Below, in pieces: positions 39,902-48,522 of a DNA stretch of 64,000 nt (its first letter is position 1; the number at the start of each line of letters is the position of its first letter). This DNA is from Mesorhizobium sp. AR07. Its GTDB lineage: Bacteria > Pseudomonadota > Alphaproteobacteria > Rhizobiales > Rhizobiaceae. The notes under the pieces were generated by a model. That model was given only the letters and a program-made list of their open reading frames with translations, had not been told where the DNA came from and ran no database searches. The position numbers and the translations under genes were made by a program. Location of the stretch: contig NZ_CP080525.1 of assembly GCF_024746815.1 (NCBI RefSeq), positions 6,256,501 to 6,320,500 of the forward strand, read 5' to 3'.

Positions 39902-42900
39902 TTATTCGGCCGCTTCCGCCAGGGGAGGGAAGGCGGGTTCGGCAGTTGGTTCAGTGTGTTCGGCGGCGGGCTCGTCATTGCCACGGCGTTCGCGCAGCTG
40001 TTCGATGACCGCGTAGAAGACCGGCACGAACACCAGCGACAGGATGGTCGCGGCGACCATGCCGCCAAAGACGGTGGTGCCGATCGACTGGCGGCTTGCC
40101 GCACCGGCGCCGGTGGCGAACATCAGCGGCAGCACGCCGAGGATGAAGGCAAAGGCCGTCATCAGGATCGGCCGCAGCCGCAGCCGTGCTGCCTCCATTG
40201 CCGCGTCGACGATGCTGAGGCCCTCCTCGCGCCGTCGCCTGGCGAACTCGACGATCAGGATGGCGTTCTTCGCCGCCAGGCCGATCAGCATGACGAAGCC
40301 GATCTGCGAGTAGACGTCGATCTGCATGCCGCGTGCCCACAGCACGGCGAACGCGCCGAACAGAGCGAGCGGCACCGCCAGCAGCACCATGAACGGCATC
40401 GCCCAGCTCTCATACTGCGCCGCCAGGATCAGGAAGACGAAGACGATGGCGAGGCCGAAGACGACGGACGCGATCGATCCCGCCTTGAGCTCCTGGAAGG
40501 TGATGCCGGTCCATTCGAAACCGAAATCCCTGGGCAGGGCGGTGGCTGCGGCCCGTTCCATCGCGGCGACCGCCTGGCCCGAGGAGAAGCCCGGTGCGGC
40601 GCCGCCATTGATCGAGGCCGAGGCGTTGTTGTTGTAGTGCGGCACGGTTTCCGGGCCGACGAAGGGCACGAGTTTGCCCAGCGTGCTCAGCGGCACCATG
40701 CCGCCGGAGGCATTGCGCACATAGAGCCGCGAAATGTCGGCAGCACCCGCACGTGCATCCTTGTCGGCCTGTATGGTCACCCGGAAGGTGCGGCCAAACA
40801 GGTTAAAGTCGTTGACGTAGAGCGAGCCAAGATAGATCTGCAGCGTATTGAAGACGTCAGGCAGGTTGAGGCCGAGCAGTTTTGCCTTGCTGCGGTCGAG
40901 GTCGTAGTTGAACTGCGGCGTCGAGGTCGAGAACGGCGAGAACAACTGCTGCGGATTGATCTCGGGCTGCTTGCGCGCCTCGGCGATCACGGCTTGCGTC
41001 GCGTCGTTGAGGGCTGAACTGCCGCGGCCGGTGAGATCCTCGACGACGAATTCGAAGCCGCCCGTGGTCCCGATGCCGGGGATCGAGGGTGGATCGAAGC
41101 TCAGCGCAAAGGCTTCCGGAATCTGCAGCAGCTTGCCGCGCACGTCGGCGACGAGCTTCGACGCGCTCTGGTCCGGACTGCGTTCCTCCCAGGGCTTCAG
41201 GATGGCGAATTCGACCGCCGAGTTCGACTGCGCGGCACTGGTCAGGAAGTTCAGGCCGCTGATCGAGCCGACGATGTCGACGCCGGGTGTCGCCTGCAGG
41301 ATGTCGCGCGCCTTTTGCGCCACCGCGTCGGTGCGCTCCAGCGACGCGCCGTCGGGCAACTGGATAACGACGAAGAAATAGCCCTGGTCCTCGACCGGAA
41401 GGAAAGTCGAGGGCAGGCGCTGCCAGACGAAATAGGTGGCGACAAGTCCGGCGGCGAACAGCCCAAGCATGATCCAGCGCAAGCGGATGAGAATGCGCAC
41501 GCCATTGGCATAGGCATGCGACAGCCTGTCGAAGCCGGTGTTGAACCAGCGGAACAGCACGAACTGCGTTGGCTGGCGGTGGCGCAGTAAGGCGGCGCTC
41601 AGCGCGGGGCTCAGCGTCAGCGAGTTGAAAGCCGATATGCCGACGGAGATCGCCACTGTCAGCGCGAACTGGTTGTACAGCTTGCCGGAGACGCCGGGAA
41701 TGAAGGCAACCGGCACAAACACCGCCATCAGCACGGCTGTGGTGGCGATGATCGGACCGGTGACTTCGGCCATCGCGGCCTTGGTCGCCGCCAGCGGCTT
41801 GAGCCCGGCCTCCAGCTGTCGTTCGACATTCTCGACCACGACGATGGCATCGTCGACGACGAGGCCGATCGCCAGCACCATGCCGAGCAGGCTGAGCATA
41901 TTGAGCGAGAAGCCGAGCATCTCCATGACGACGAGCGTCGCCACCAGCGAGACCGGAATGGCGATGGTCGGGATGATCGTCGTGCGCCAGCTCTGCAGGA
42001 ACAGGAACACCACGGCGACGACCAGCACCAGCGCTTCGCCGAGCGTGATCAGCACGTCATGCATCGACGCCGAAACAAAGCGCGTCGTGTCGTAGTGCAT
42101 GGCATAGGAGACGCCCTTGGGGAAACGCCCCGACAGCTCCTGCATCTTGTCCTTGACGCGCTGCTGCAGATCGAGCGCGTTGGAGCCGGGCATCTGGTAG
42201 ACGGCGAGCACCACGGTCGGGTCCTTGCCGAAGAAGGCCGACGATGAATATTGCAGCGCGCCGAGTTCGATGCGGGCAACGTCGCGCAGCCGCACCAGCG
42301 AGCCGGTGCTCGTGTTGGCGCGCACGACGATGTCGCCGAACTCCTTTGGATCGCTCAACCGGCCGACGGCGTTGACCTGCATCTCGAAGGCGGTGCCGGC
42401 CGGTGCCGGCGACTGGCCGATCTTGCCGGCCGCCACCTGGACGTTCTGTTCCGCGATCGCATTCTGGACGTCGACGGCGGTGATGCCGAGATTGGCGAGC
42501 TTGTCGGGATCGAGCCAGACGCGCATCGAATAGCGCCGCTCGCCGAAGATCTGCACGTCGCCGACACCGGGCAGCCGCTTCAGCGGATCGACCACCTGCA
42601 GATAGGCAAGGTTGCTCAGCGCCACCGGATCGACCGAACTGTCGGGCGAGGTCAGGTTGACGATGAGCACGAAGTTCGGATTCTGTTTCTTGATCGTCAC
42701 GCCGCCCTGATTGACGATCGCCGGCAGCGACGACGCCGCCTGCGAGACGCGGTTCTGGACGTCGACGGCCGCCGTGCTCAGGGAGTAGCCGACATCGAAG
42801 GTGATGGTGATTGTCGAGGAGCCGTCATTCGAACTCGTTGACGACATGTAGGTCATGCCTTGCACGCCGTTGATCTGCTGCTCGAGCGGCGTCGTCACCG

Positions 42901-43087
42901 TATCGGCCACCACCTGTGCGCTGGCCCCCGGATAATGGGCGCTGACCACGACCTGGGGCGGTGTGATGTCGGGAAACTGCGAGACGGGCAGCAGGAAATA
43001 ACAAATCGTCCCGGCGAGCACCATGATGATGGCGATCGCCGAGGCGAAGATCGGACGGTGGATGAAAAAGTTTACCACGACACGCAC
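39902..43087 (-). CDS. RND multidrug efflux pump, HAE1 family
   Basis: 1061 aa, the standard length for AcrB/MexF/BepE-type pumps, with about 12 helices and two large periplasmic loops (QQINGVQGMTYMSSTSSNDG after helix 1). The proton-relay residues are present: the aspartate pair in GLVVDDAIVVVENVERQ and the lysine in MLIGLAAKNAILIVEFARR. So it should be active. It overlaps the preceding 84-aa gene by 16 nt and is followed by its adaptor. The divergent TetR gene at 43588, with a double operator, probably represses the operon. Confidence 0.93.
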   Translation of the reverse strand: MRVVVNFFIHRPIFASAIAIIMVLAGTICYFLLPVSQFPDITPPQVVVSAHYPGASAQVVADTVTTPLEQQINGVQGMTYMSSTSSNDGSSTITITFDVGYSLSTAAVDVQNRVSQAASSLPAIVNQGGVTIKKQNPNFVLIVNLTSPDSSVDPVALSNLAYLQVVDPLKRLPGVGDVQIFGERRYSMRVWLDPDKLANLGITAVDVQNAIAEQNVQVAAGKIGQSPAPAGTAFEMQVNAVGRLSDPKEFGDIVVRANTSTGSLVRLRDVARIELGALQYSSSAFFGKDPTVVLAVYQMPGSNALDLQQRVKDKMQELSGRFPKGVSYAMHYDTTRFVSASMHDVLITLGEALVLVVAVVFLFLQSWRTTIIPTIAIPVSLVATLVVMEMLGFSLNMLSLLGMVLAIGLVVDDAIVVVENVERQLEAGLKPLAATKAAMAEVTGPIIATTAVLMAVFVPVAFIPGVSGKLYNQFALTVAISVGISAFNSLTLSPALSAALLRHRQPTQFVLFRWFNTGFDRLSHAYANGVRILIRLRWIMLGLFAAGLVATYFVWQRLPSTFLPVEDQGYFFVVIQLPDGASLERTDAVAQKARDILQATPGVDIVGSISGLNFLTSAAQSNSAVEFAILKPWEERSPDQSASKLVADVRGKLLQIPEAFALSFDPPSIPGIGTTGGFEFVVEDLTGRGSSALNDATQAVIAEARKQPEINPQQLFSPFSTSTPQFNYDLDRSKAKLLGLNLPDVFNTLQIYLGSLYVNDFNLFGRTFRVTIQADKDARAGAADISRLYVRNASGGMVPLSTLGKLVPFVGPETVPHYNNNASASINGGAAPGFSSGQAVAAMERAAATALPRDFGFEWTGITFQELKAGSIASVVFGLAIVFVFLILAAQYESWAMPFMVLLAVPLALFGAFAVLWARGMQIDVYSQIGFVMLIGLAAKNAILIVEFARRRREEGLSIVDAAMEAARLRLRPILMTAFAFILGVLPLMFATGAGAASRQSIGTTVFGGMVAATILSLVFVPVFYAVIEQLRERRGNDEPAAEHTEPTAEPAFPPLAEAAE

Positions 43088-43326
43088 GCCTCGCCGGTTG
43101 CTCTTGCCTTGCCGAAGGCGCTGGCAACCCTGGAGAGCCTTTGGCCGCGCCCGTCGCCGGGCTCTTCCAGCGAACGCAGCAACGGCACCTCGCGGCGTCG
43201 CGCATCGGCGAGCGAGCGCAGCATCTTCTCGAAGGCGCGCGGGTCGACGCCATCTGCTTTCATGACCAGCCGGATCATCGGATCCCGGACGGCTTCATCT
43301 ATGGTAAGATCGCGGCGCTGTGGCAT
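43072..43326 (-). CDS. 84-aa hypothetical protein coupled to the RND pump
   Basis: Starts at ATG 43326 with AAGGAG about 8 nt upstream; an upstream open frame to 43491 crosses the TetR operators. The product (MPQRRDLTIDEAVRDPMIRL, then VMKADGVDPRAFEKMLRSLA) is soluble, helical and basic, with no family I can name. Its stop lies 16 nt inside the RND pump gene, so translation of the pump probably depends on it. It may be a leader-like regulator or a small accessory protein. Confidence 0.6.
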   Translation of the reverse strand: MPQRRDLTIDEAVRDPMIRLVMKADGVDPRAFEKMLRSLADARRREVPLLRSLEEPGDGRGQRLSRVASAFGKARATGEACVSW

Positions 43327-43495
43327 TGGCCGGCTCCTTGTCTGTCGATTCGCAGCCCATGCTCGCGAACCGTTTTTCATCTCTTCACCGGCCGAGGCCG
43401 CATGATCTGCAATCTTTCGCCCGTCTCGGTCTGGCCCCATCTCAATCTGGCAGGACCAGTTCACGGCCTTGTTATTGACGAAAGACGACATAGGT

Positions 43496-43536
43496 GTTAC
43501 CAGTAAGTAACATTTGTGACGTTACAGACCGGTAAC
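43496..43536. promoter_or_regulatory. Double TetR operator in the efflux divergent promoter
   Basis: Two 16-bp sites with the same symmetry, GTTAC-N6-GTAAC, at 43496-43511 and 43521-43536, centres 25 bp apart. The outer bases extend to GGTGTTACC and GGTAACACC, giving a larger inverted repeat. They lie 51 nt before the TetR start and 169 nt before the 84-aa gene start, a good position to control both directions. Confidence 0.7.
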
Positions 43537-43587
43537 ACCCTAGTCAAGAGGCGTACCGAGGGATTTTTGGGAAACCAGGAGGTTTTG

Positions 43588-44178
43588 ATGGAAGACGGCA
43601 CTGTGGAACGCGCCCGCCCCCGGGACAGGATCCTGGAGACGGCGCAGGACATGTTTCACAAGCATGGCATCAAGGGCGTCGGCATCGACGCGATCACTGA
43701 GGCCGCCGGAACCAACAAGATGACGCTCTACCGTCATTTCGATTCCAAGGACGACCTCATCATCCAATGCCTGCGCGCCACCGCCTGCAAGGCCGGTGCC
43801 ATGTGGGAAAGGTTCGAAATCGAGCACCCCGGCGACAAGCTGGCTCAGCTGCATGCCTGGGTGCGTATCGCCGCCGATATGCTCAAGGCGGACGGCCGCG
43901 GCTGCGACATGGCCAATGCCGCCGTCGAATTGAGCGAGACAGATCATCCGGCCCGGCGCGTGATCAAGGAACTCAAGGAAGCCCAGCGCGATCGCCTGGT
44001 GACGCTGTGCAGGGATGCCGGCATCGGCCAGGCTGAGCTGCTTGCCGATACGCTGTCGCTTCTGCTCGAAGGCGCCCGTGTCAGTGTTCAGAGTGTCGGT
44101 ACGGAAGGCCCCAGCGCGCAGTTCGTCCGCATGGCTGAAGGGCTGATCGTTTCCTTCAGAGGCACTGCAGCCGGCTGA
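43588..44178 (+). CDS. TetR-family repressor of the RND operon
   Basis: 196 aa from ATG 43588 (MEDGTVERARPRDRILETAQ), with AGGAGG upstream; a frame to 43516 begins inside the operator. HTH at residues ~12-58 (DMFHKHGIKGVGIDAITEAA; GTNKMTLYRHFDSKDDLIIQ). The C-terminal ligand domain is variable as usual. Divergent from the small gene/RND pump operon with two matching operators between, so local repression relieved by a pump substrate is likely. Confidence 0.9.
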   Translation: MEDGTVERARPRDRILETAQDMFHKHGIKGVGIDAITEAAGTNKMTLYRHFDSKDDLIIQCLRATACKAGAMWERFEIEHPGDKLAQLHAWVRIAADMLKADGRGCDMANAAVELSETDHPARRVIKELKEAQRDRLVTLCRDAGIGQAELLADTLSLLLEGARVSVQSVGTEGPSAQFVRMAEGLIVSFRGTAAG

Positions 44179-44275
44179 ATTCTCCGCGGCAGTTACGATC
44201 CCCTAATTCGATCTCGTGACCGAAGGAGTGCCCACGCCTTTGACGTGAGCGCTGTGATCGCTGCTGGCTGGAACG

Positions 44276-44395
44276 AAAAAGCCCGCTGCCGGGAGGAGGT
44301 GGCAGCGGGCTCGATTTCGAATGTGGCGCGGGAGGAGGTGCACCACACTCAGCGTCGGCATCGCATCTGGGAGGAGTAGATGGCCGACAACTGGA
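44276..44395 (-). ncRNA. Alpha-r14 / CCUCCUCCC-motif (anti-Shine-Dalgarno) small RNA
   Basis: On the minus strand three hairpins each present a CUCCUCCC loop: a 5-bp CATCT/AGATG stem (44364-44382), a TGTGG/CCACA stem with a CCTCCTCCC loop (44322-44347), and an 11-bp terminator stem with loop ACCTCCTCCC (44280-44311) followed by five uridines. The loops recur at an exact 39-nt period. This is the hallmark of the alphaproteobacterial alpha-r14/NfeR1 and 'cuckoo' RNAs, which base-pair with Shine-Dalgarno regions of many ABC-transporter mRNAs. The 3-prime end is clear; the 5-prime end (about 44390-44400) is estimated. Confidence 0.78.
44280..44311 (-). terminator. Intrinsic terminator of the sRNA
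   Basis: AGCCCGCTGCC (44280-44290) and GGCAGCGGGCT (44301-44311) form an 11-bp perfect stem with a 10-nt loop; on the minus strand a U5 run follows (A-run 44276-44280). It could also end read-through from the LacI gene upstream. Confidence 0.85.
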
Positions 44396-44509
44396 AGCTA
44401 TGGCGTGCCCAACGATTCGGCAATCGTGGATCGTGCATAGCAGCTGTGCAGATTTGCCGTGACGCCCGGGAAGATTGTCGAGTGTGACCAGAAAAGCACG
44501 GGGCTGCCT

Positions 44510-45532
44510 TCACTGCACCGGAACGTTTTCCCTGAAGATCAATCGCGGCTCGATGAACTTCCTTGTCAGATAGGGCGCTGAGGATGCAATCGAGCCAAGC
44601 AGGCGAATGACCGACTGCTCGGCAATCAGCCTGGCATTCTGGTCGATGACGACATCGAGCAGGTCGTCGACGAGATAGCCGCGTGTGTCGCGGGTAAGGT
44701 CGTGACAGATGAACACCGGCTTGCGGTTCGGCCTTAATTCCCGGATCGCCTTTGCAACGCCGGAGTGTCCGGCTCCGACGCAATAGATGCCGAGCAGTTC
44801 GGGCTCGTTGTGCAGCGCCTTCATGGTCTCGGCATAGCTGACGTCAGGCTCGTCGTTGATCTCGACGGCGCTGCTGACGGTCAGGTTGGGAAACTCTTCG
44901 TTGAGCACCGAGCGAAACCCCATTTCGCGTTCTTCGTGGCCGCGATAGGAGCGCGAACCGACGACCATCGCCAGGTGGCCGGTGCGGCCACCAAGGAAGC
45001 GCCCCATCAGCAGCGCAGCCGTTCGACCCGCCACCCGGTTGTCGATGCCGACATAGGCCGAGCGCGGTGCCGCCGGAACATCGGACACCAGCGTCACCAG
45101 GCGCATGCCGGCGTCGACGATATCGCGCAGGATGTTGCGCGTGCGCGGATGGTCGACGGCGATGACACCGACACCATTGGCCCTGAGCGAGAGGTTCTCG
45201 ACGGCGCTCTGCAGCGCGTTTGGCGAAATTCCGGCAAGGTTGTGGATCCGGCACGAGGCGACAAGCGGCAGCCGCCCGGCATAGTCTTCGATATACCCGG
45301 CGAGATCACGCATGAAGGCATTGCTGCCGATCGGCAGCAGGAATTCGAGATGGGCGGGTCGCGAGGGCAGCGTCACCTGATCGGCGACCGGCAGATAACC
45401 GAGCTGCTTGGCCGCCTCCATGACGCGTTGCCGGTTGGCGGCGCTCGCACCCGGCCGGTTGTTGAGCACCCTGTCGACCGTTGCGGTCGACAGCCCGCAG
45501 TTGCGGGCGATATCCGAGACGGTGGCTTTCAT
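44510..45532 (-). CDS. LacI-family transcriptional regulator
   Basis: 340 aa. N-terminal LacI HTH and hinge (ATVSDIARNCGLSTATVDRV; LNNRPGASAANRQRVMEAAK), then a periplasmic-binding-like effector domain (AGRTAALLMGRFLGGRTGHL; ELLGIYCVGAGHSGVAKAIR). It precedes, on the same strand but downstream, the sugar ABC genes (45682-52593 transcribed toward it), so it is likely the local sugar-responsive repressor. A 149-nt gap separates it from the ATPase gene. It resembles LacI members tied to CUT2 sugar importers. Confidence 0.9.
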   Translation of the reverse strand: MKATVSDIARNCGLSTATVDRVLNNRPGASAANRQRVMEAAKQLGYLPVADQVTLPSRPAHLEFLLPIGSNAFMRDLAGYIEDYAGRLPLVASCRIHNLAGISPNALQSAVENLSLRANGVGVIAVDHPRTRNILRDIVDAGMRLVTLVSDVPAAPRSAYVGIDNRVAGRTAALLMGRFLGGRTGHLAMVVGSRSYRGHEEREMGFRSVLNEEFPNLTVSSAVEINDEPDVSYAETMKALHNEPELLGIYCVGAGHSGVAKAIRELRPNRKPVFICHDLTRDTRGYLVDDLLDVVIDQNARLIAEQSVIRLLGSIASSAPYLTRKFIEPRLIFRENVPVQ

Positions 45533-45681
45533 GCCGAAACCCTATGCGCCGACGCGGCGTCGCGCCAGACAAGCGATGCGATTTGAGGTGATGGATGATT
45601 GCCGCCCATCAGCCGGATGGTCGTTCGGCTGCCTCGATCAGGCAGCTTCCCCCGTTCTCAGGCGATGGCTTGCCATCTGCC

Positions 45682-46473
45682 TCAATGTGATGGCTTGCCA
45701 TCGGCAATGGCATCGCGGATTTCCTTGTCCGACATGCCGGTGATGATCCGCTCGACTTCGGCGACGCTGGTCTTCTTCGGGTCGATGTCGTCGGCGACCA
45801 CCTTGCCCCTGCGCATGACGACGATGCGGTCGACCACCTGGAACACATGGTGGATGTTGTGGGCGATGAAGATGCAGGAATGGCCGGAATCGCGGGCGCT
45901 GCGCACGAAGCTCAGCACGCCCTGCGTTTCGGCGACGCCGAGATTGTTGGTCGGCTCGTCGAGGATGATCAGGTCGCTGTCGAAATGCATGGCGCGCGCG
46001 ATCGCCACCGCCTGGCGCTCGCCGCCGGAGAGCGATCCGATCGGCGTCGTCGGCGGTATGTTCTTCGAGATGCCGACCTGCTTGAGCAGATCGCGGGCGA
46101 CCGTGTTCATGGCCTCCTGGTCCATCCGGTTCAGGAAGCGCGGCGGCTTGATCGGCTCGCGCCCCAGAAACAGGTTGCGGGCGATCGACAGTTGCGTGAC
46201 CAGCGCCGAATCCTGGTAGATCGTCTCGATGCCGTGGGCGATGGCGTCGCTGGTGCTGCGCAGGCTCACCTTCTTGCCGCGGATGAAGATGTCGCCGCTG
46301 GTCAGGGGAACCGCTCCAGAGAGCACCTTGATCAGCGTCGACTTGCCGGCGCCATTGTCGCCGAGCAGGCCGACGATCTCCCGTTCGTTGACATGGAAAC
46401 TGGCGTCCTCCAGCGCCTGCACTCGGCCATAGGACTTGCGGATGTTCTGCATGCGGATCAGCGGCTCGGCCAT
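45682..46473 (-). CDS. Sugar ABC transporter ATPase, single NBD (FrcA-like)
   Basis: 263 aa, one nucleotide-binding domain only, as in fructose-type FrcA rather than RbsA (two NBDs). Walker A VGLLGDNGAGKSTLIKVLSG, signature GSLSGGERQAVAIARAM, Walker B LIILDEPTNNLGVAETQGVL and H-loop CIFIAHNIHHVFQVVDRI. It begins 3 nt after the permease gene's stop. Substrate is probably a pentose, hexose or polyol. Confidence 0.9.
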   Translation of the reverse strand: MAEPLIRMQNIRKSYGRVQALEDASFHVNEREIVGLLGDNGAGKSTLIKVLSGAVPLTSGDIFIRGKKVSLRSTSDAIAHGIETIYQDSALVTQLSIARNLFLGREPIKPPRFLNRMDQEAMNTVARDLLKQVGISKNIPPTTPIGSLSGGERQAVAIARAMHFDSDLIILDEPTNNLGVAETQGVLSFVRSARDSGHSCIFIAHNIHHVFQVVDRIVVMRRGKVVADDIDPKKTSVAEVERIITGMSDKEIRDAIADGKPSH

Positions 46474-46476
46474 GTC

Positions 46477-47463
46477 TCAAGTCCCCGCCTGATGCCGGCG
46501 TTCCAGCCACGAATGGAGCGCCATCATGCCAAGGATGATCGCACCGATGAAGATGTTGTAGGCAAGGCCGGGCACGCCGATCAGCACGATGCCGTTGCGC
46601 ATCACGCGCAGGATCAGGATGCCGAGCACGGTGCCGATGATGGTGCCGCGTCCGCCGGTCAGCGCCGTGCCGCCGATCACCACCATGGCGATGACTTCGA
46701 GCTCATAGCCGGTGCCGCTGTTGGGGTTGGCCGCCGAGGTGCGCAGCGAAGAAATGACGCCGGCGAGCGAGGCCATGACCGACGACAGCACGAACAGGCC
46801 GATCTTGACGCCGCTGACATTGACGCCGCGGGCGCGCGCCGCACTGGGGTTGCCGCCGGCCGCCTGGATCCAGTTGCCGGTACGGCTTTGCGTCAAGACA
46901 TAGCCGAGCGCGATGGCCGCGGCGATGAACCAGAACAGCGACATGTAGATGCGGAACGGCCCGATGAAGAAATCGCCGACCAGTATGTTGGCGAGCCAGC
47001 TGCCCTCGGCGCTCCAGGTGCGCTGCGGAAAGCCGTCGGTGACGAAAAGGGCGGTGCCGCGCACCACCAGCAGCATGCCGAGCGTCACCAGGAAGGACGG
47101 GATCTTGAGCTGTGTGACGAACCAGCCATTGACCAGCCCGATGAAGGCGGCGACCAGCAGCGCGACGACGAAGCCGACTTCCAGCGAGGTGAGCCCGCTG
47201 TTGAACAGCGTCCACATCAGCACCGGCGAGAAGCCGAACAGCGAACCGACGGAAAGGTCGAATTCGCCCGACGTCATCAGCAGCGTCATCGCCAGCGCGA
47301 TCAGGCCGAGCTCGACCGTGAAGGCCAGCGTGTTGGAAATGTTCTGCGGCGACAGGAAGTCGTGGTTGATGCTCCAGAAAACGGCGATCTCGACGACGAG
47401 CAGCACCAGGGGGCCGAACTCGGGCCGCGCGATCAGGTGTTGGATGAGTGAACGATTTTCCAC
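46477..47463 (-). CDS. Sugar ABC transporter permease (CUT2 family)
   Basis: 328 aa from GTG 47463 (ENRSLIQHLIARPEFGPLVL); an ATG at 47505 adds 14 residues without a clear ribosome site. BPD_transp_2 fold with about 9-10 helices; VELGLIALAMTLLMTSGEFD and the GGTALTGGRGTIIGTVLG loop near the C-terminus are CUT2 hallmarks. Works with the single-NBD ATPase (3 nt downstream) and the binding protein upstream. Confidence 0.88.
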   Translation of the reverse strand: MENRSLIQHLIARPEFGPLVLLVVEIAVFWSINHDFLSPQNISNTLAFTVELGLIALAMTLLMTSGEFDLSVGSLFGFSPVLMWTLFNSGLTSLEVGFVVALLVAAFIGLVNGWFVTQLKIPSFLVTLGMLLVVRGTALFVTDGFPQRTWSAEGSWLANILVGDFFIGPFRIYMSLFWFIAAAIALGYVLTQSRTGNWIQAAGGNPSAARARGVNVSGVKIGLFVLSSVMASLAGVISSLRTSAANPNSGTGYELEVIAMVVIGGTALTGGRGTIIGTVLGILILRVMRNGIVLIGVPGLAYNIFIGAIILGMMALHSWLERRHQAGT

Positions 47464-47540
47464 GTGCAACCCGCGACATGATTGGAAAGGCTGAGCCTTG
47501 CACATCTGTGTGCGAAGGACTCGGCGAAAATGGAGACGTC

Positions 47541-47569
47541 AGTCGCGACCGCCGGGGGCGGTCGCGACT
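47541..47569 (-). terminator. Intercistronic hairpin after the sugar-binding-protein gene
   Basis: AGTCGCGACCGCC (47541-47553) and GGCGGTCGCGACT (47557-47569) form a perfect 13-bp stem around GGG. It lies 17 nt after the binding-protein stop and 78 nt before the permease start on the minus strand, with no U-run. A partial terminator or mRNA-stabilising element that raises binding-protein levels is likely. Confidence 0.7.
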
Positions 47570-47586
47570 GTTTGAGATTGGAGATG

Positions 47587-48522
47587 TTACTTGCCGGACA
47601 GGATGTTGTCGTAGACCTGCGCGGTGCCCTTTTCGTAGAGGGCGCCGGTAATGACGTTGAAGCCCGGAGGGATGCCGCTGGCGGCCATATTGGCAAGCGA
47701 AAGCGCCACATAACTGGTCGCCTGCGGATCCTGCCACTGGCCGGCATTGACGTAGCCGTTCAGCACTTCCTGGGTGGTGTCGAGCGAATTGCCCCAGCCG
47801 ACGACCGGAATTTCGCCCGGCTTGATGCCGGCCTGGTCGAAGACCCGCTTGATCGAGCCGGTGACCAGGTCGCCAAGGCCGATGATCGCCTTGACCTTGG
47901 CCTTGTTGGCGGTGAGGTAGTCGACCATGCGGTTGATCGCTTCGGCCTGGTCGAGCGTCGCTTCGGTGATCTCATAGGTGATGCCGAGTGGCCCGAAGAC
48001 ACTCTTGATGCCTTCTTCTTCCTGGACGCCATAGGTGGCGCCGGGGATCTCGACTGGCATCCAGACGAAGTCGCCTTTCTTCACCAGGCCCTTGTCGACC
48101 AGATACTGCGCCCAGTGCTTGCCGAAGGTGACGTTGTCGCCGCCGACATAGGCATTGAAGCTCGCCTTGGGATCGGGTGTGTTGAAATTGATGATCGGAA
48201 TCTTGGCGGTGTTCGCTTCCTTGGCGATCGCGATCAGGCTGCCCGGATCAGGGCTGGTGGTGACGATGCCGTCGGCCTTGGCGGCGATCGCGGCGCGAAC
48301 CGCTTCCTGCTGCGAGGCCACGTCGCCATTGTGGAACGAGGTGTTGACGGTGTTGCCGGTGTCCTTGGCCCATTGCTTGGCGCCGGCGAGGAAGTAGGTC
48401 CACACCGGATCGGCCGGGCCGCCATGCGAAATCCAGTAGAACGTCTTGGCCTGTGCCGCTGCTGGTATAACCATCAGCGCCACCAACAGGCCGTATAGGA
48501 CGAGTCTTAGCCGTGTCAGCAT
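47587..48522 (-). CDS. Sugar ABC transporter substrate-binding protein
   Basis: 311 aa. Sec signal (LVLYGLLVALMVIPAAAQA) followed by a periplasmic-binding-protein type 1 fold: KTFYWISHGGPADPVWTYF, NGDVASQQEAVRAAIAAKAD, GIVTTSPDPGSLIAIAKEAN and NFNTPDPKASFNAYVGGDNV. Pentose or polyol ligands are typical of this group. The ribosome site GGGAGGA is complementary to the CCUCCUCCC loops of the nearby sRNA. It leads the permease/ATPase pair and lies downstream of a second permease. Confidence 0.9.
   Translation of the reverse strand: MLTRLRLVLYGLLVALMVIPAAAQAKTFYWISHGGPADPVWTYFLAGAKQWAKDTGNTVNTSFHNGDVASQQEAVRAAIAAKADGIVTTSPDPGSLIAIAKEANTAKIPIINFNTPDPKASFNAYVGGDNVTFGKHWAQYLVDKGLVKKGDFVWMPVEIPGATYGVQEEEGIKSVFGPLGITYEITEATLDQAEAINRMVDYLTANKAKVKAIIGLGDLVTGSIKRVFDQAGIKPGEIPVVGWGNSLDTTQEVLNGYVNAGQWQDPQATSYVALSLANMAASGIPPGFNVITGALYEKGTAQVYDNILSGK

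Noticed and set aside
43327..43491. N-terminal extension of the 84-aa gene
   Set aside because: It has no good ribosome site, and reading further would run toward the TetR operators; AAGGAG precedes ATG 43326.
44291..44376. 39-nt tandem repeat coding for a short peptide (the frame reads EEVAAG...EEVHH...EE then stop)
   Set aside because: Only the GGGAGGAG part repeats, and each copy is the loop of a hairpin on the other strand; an sRNA explains it better.
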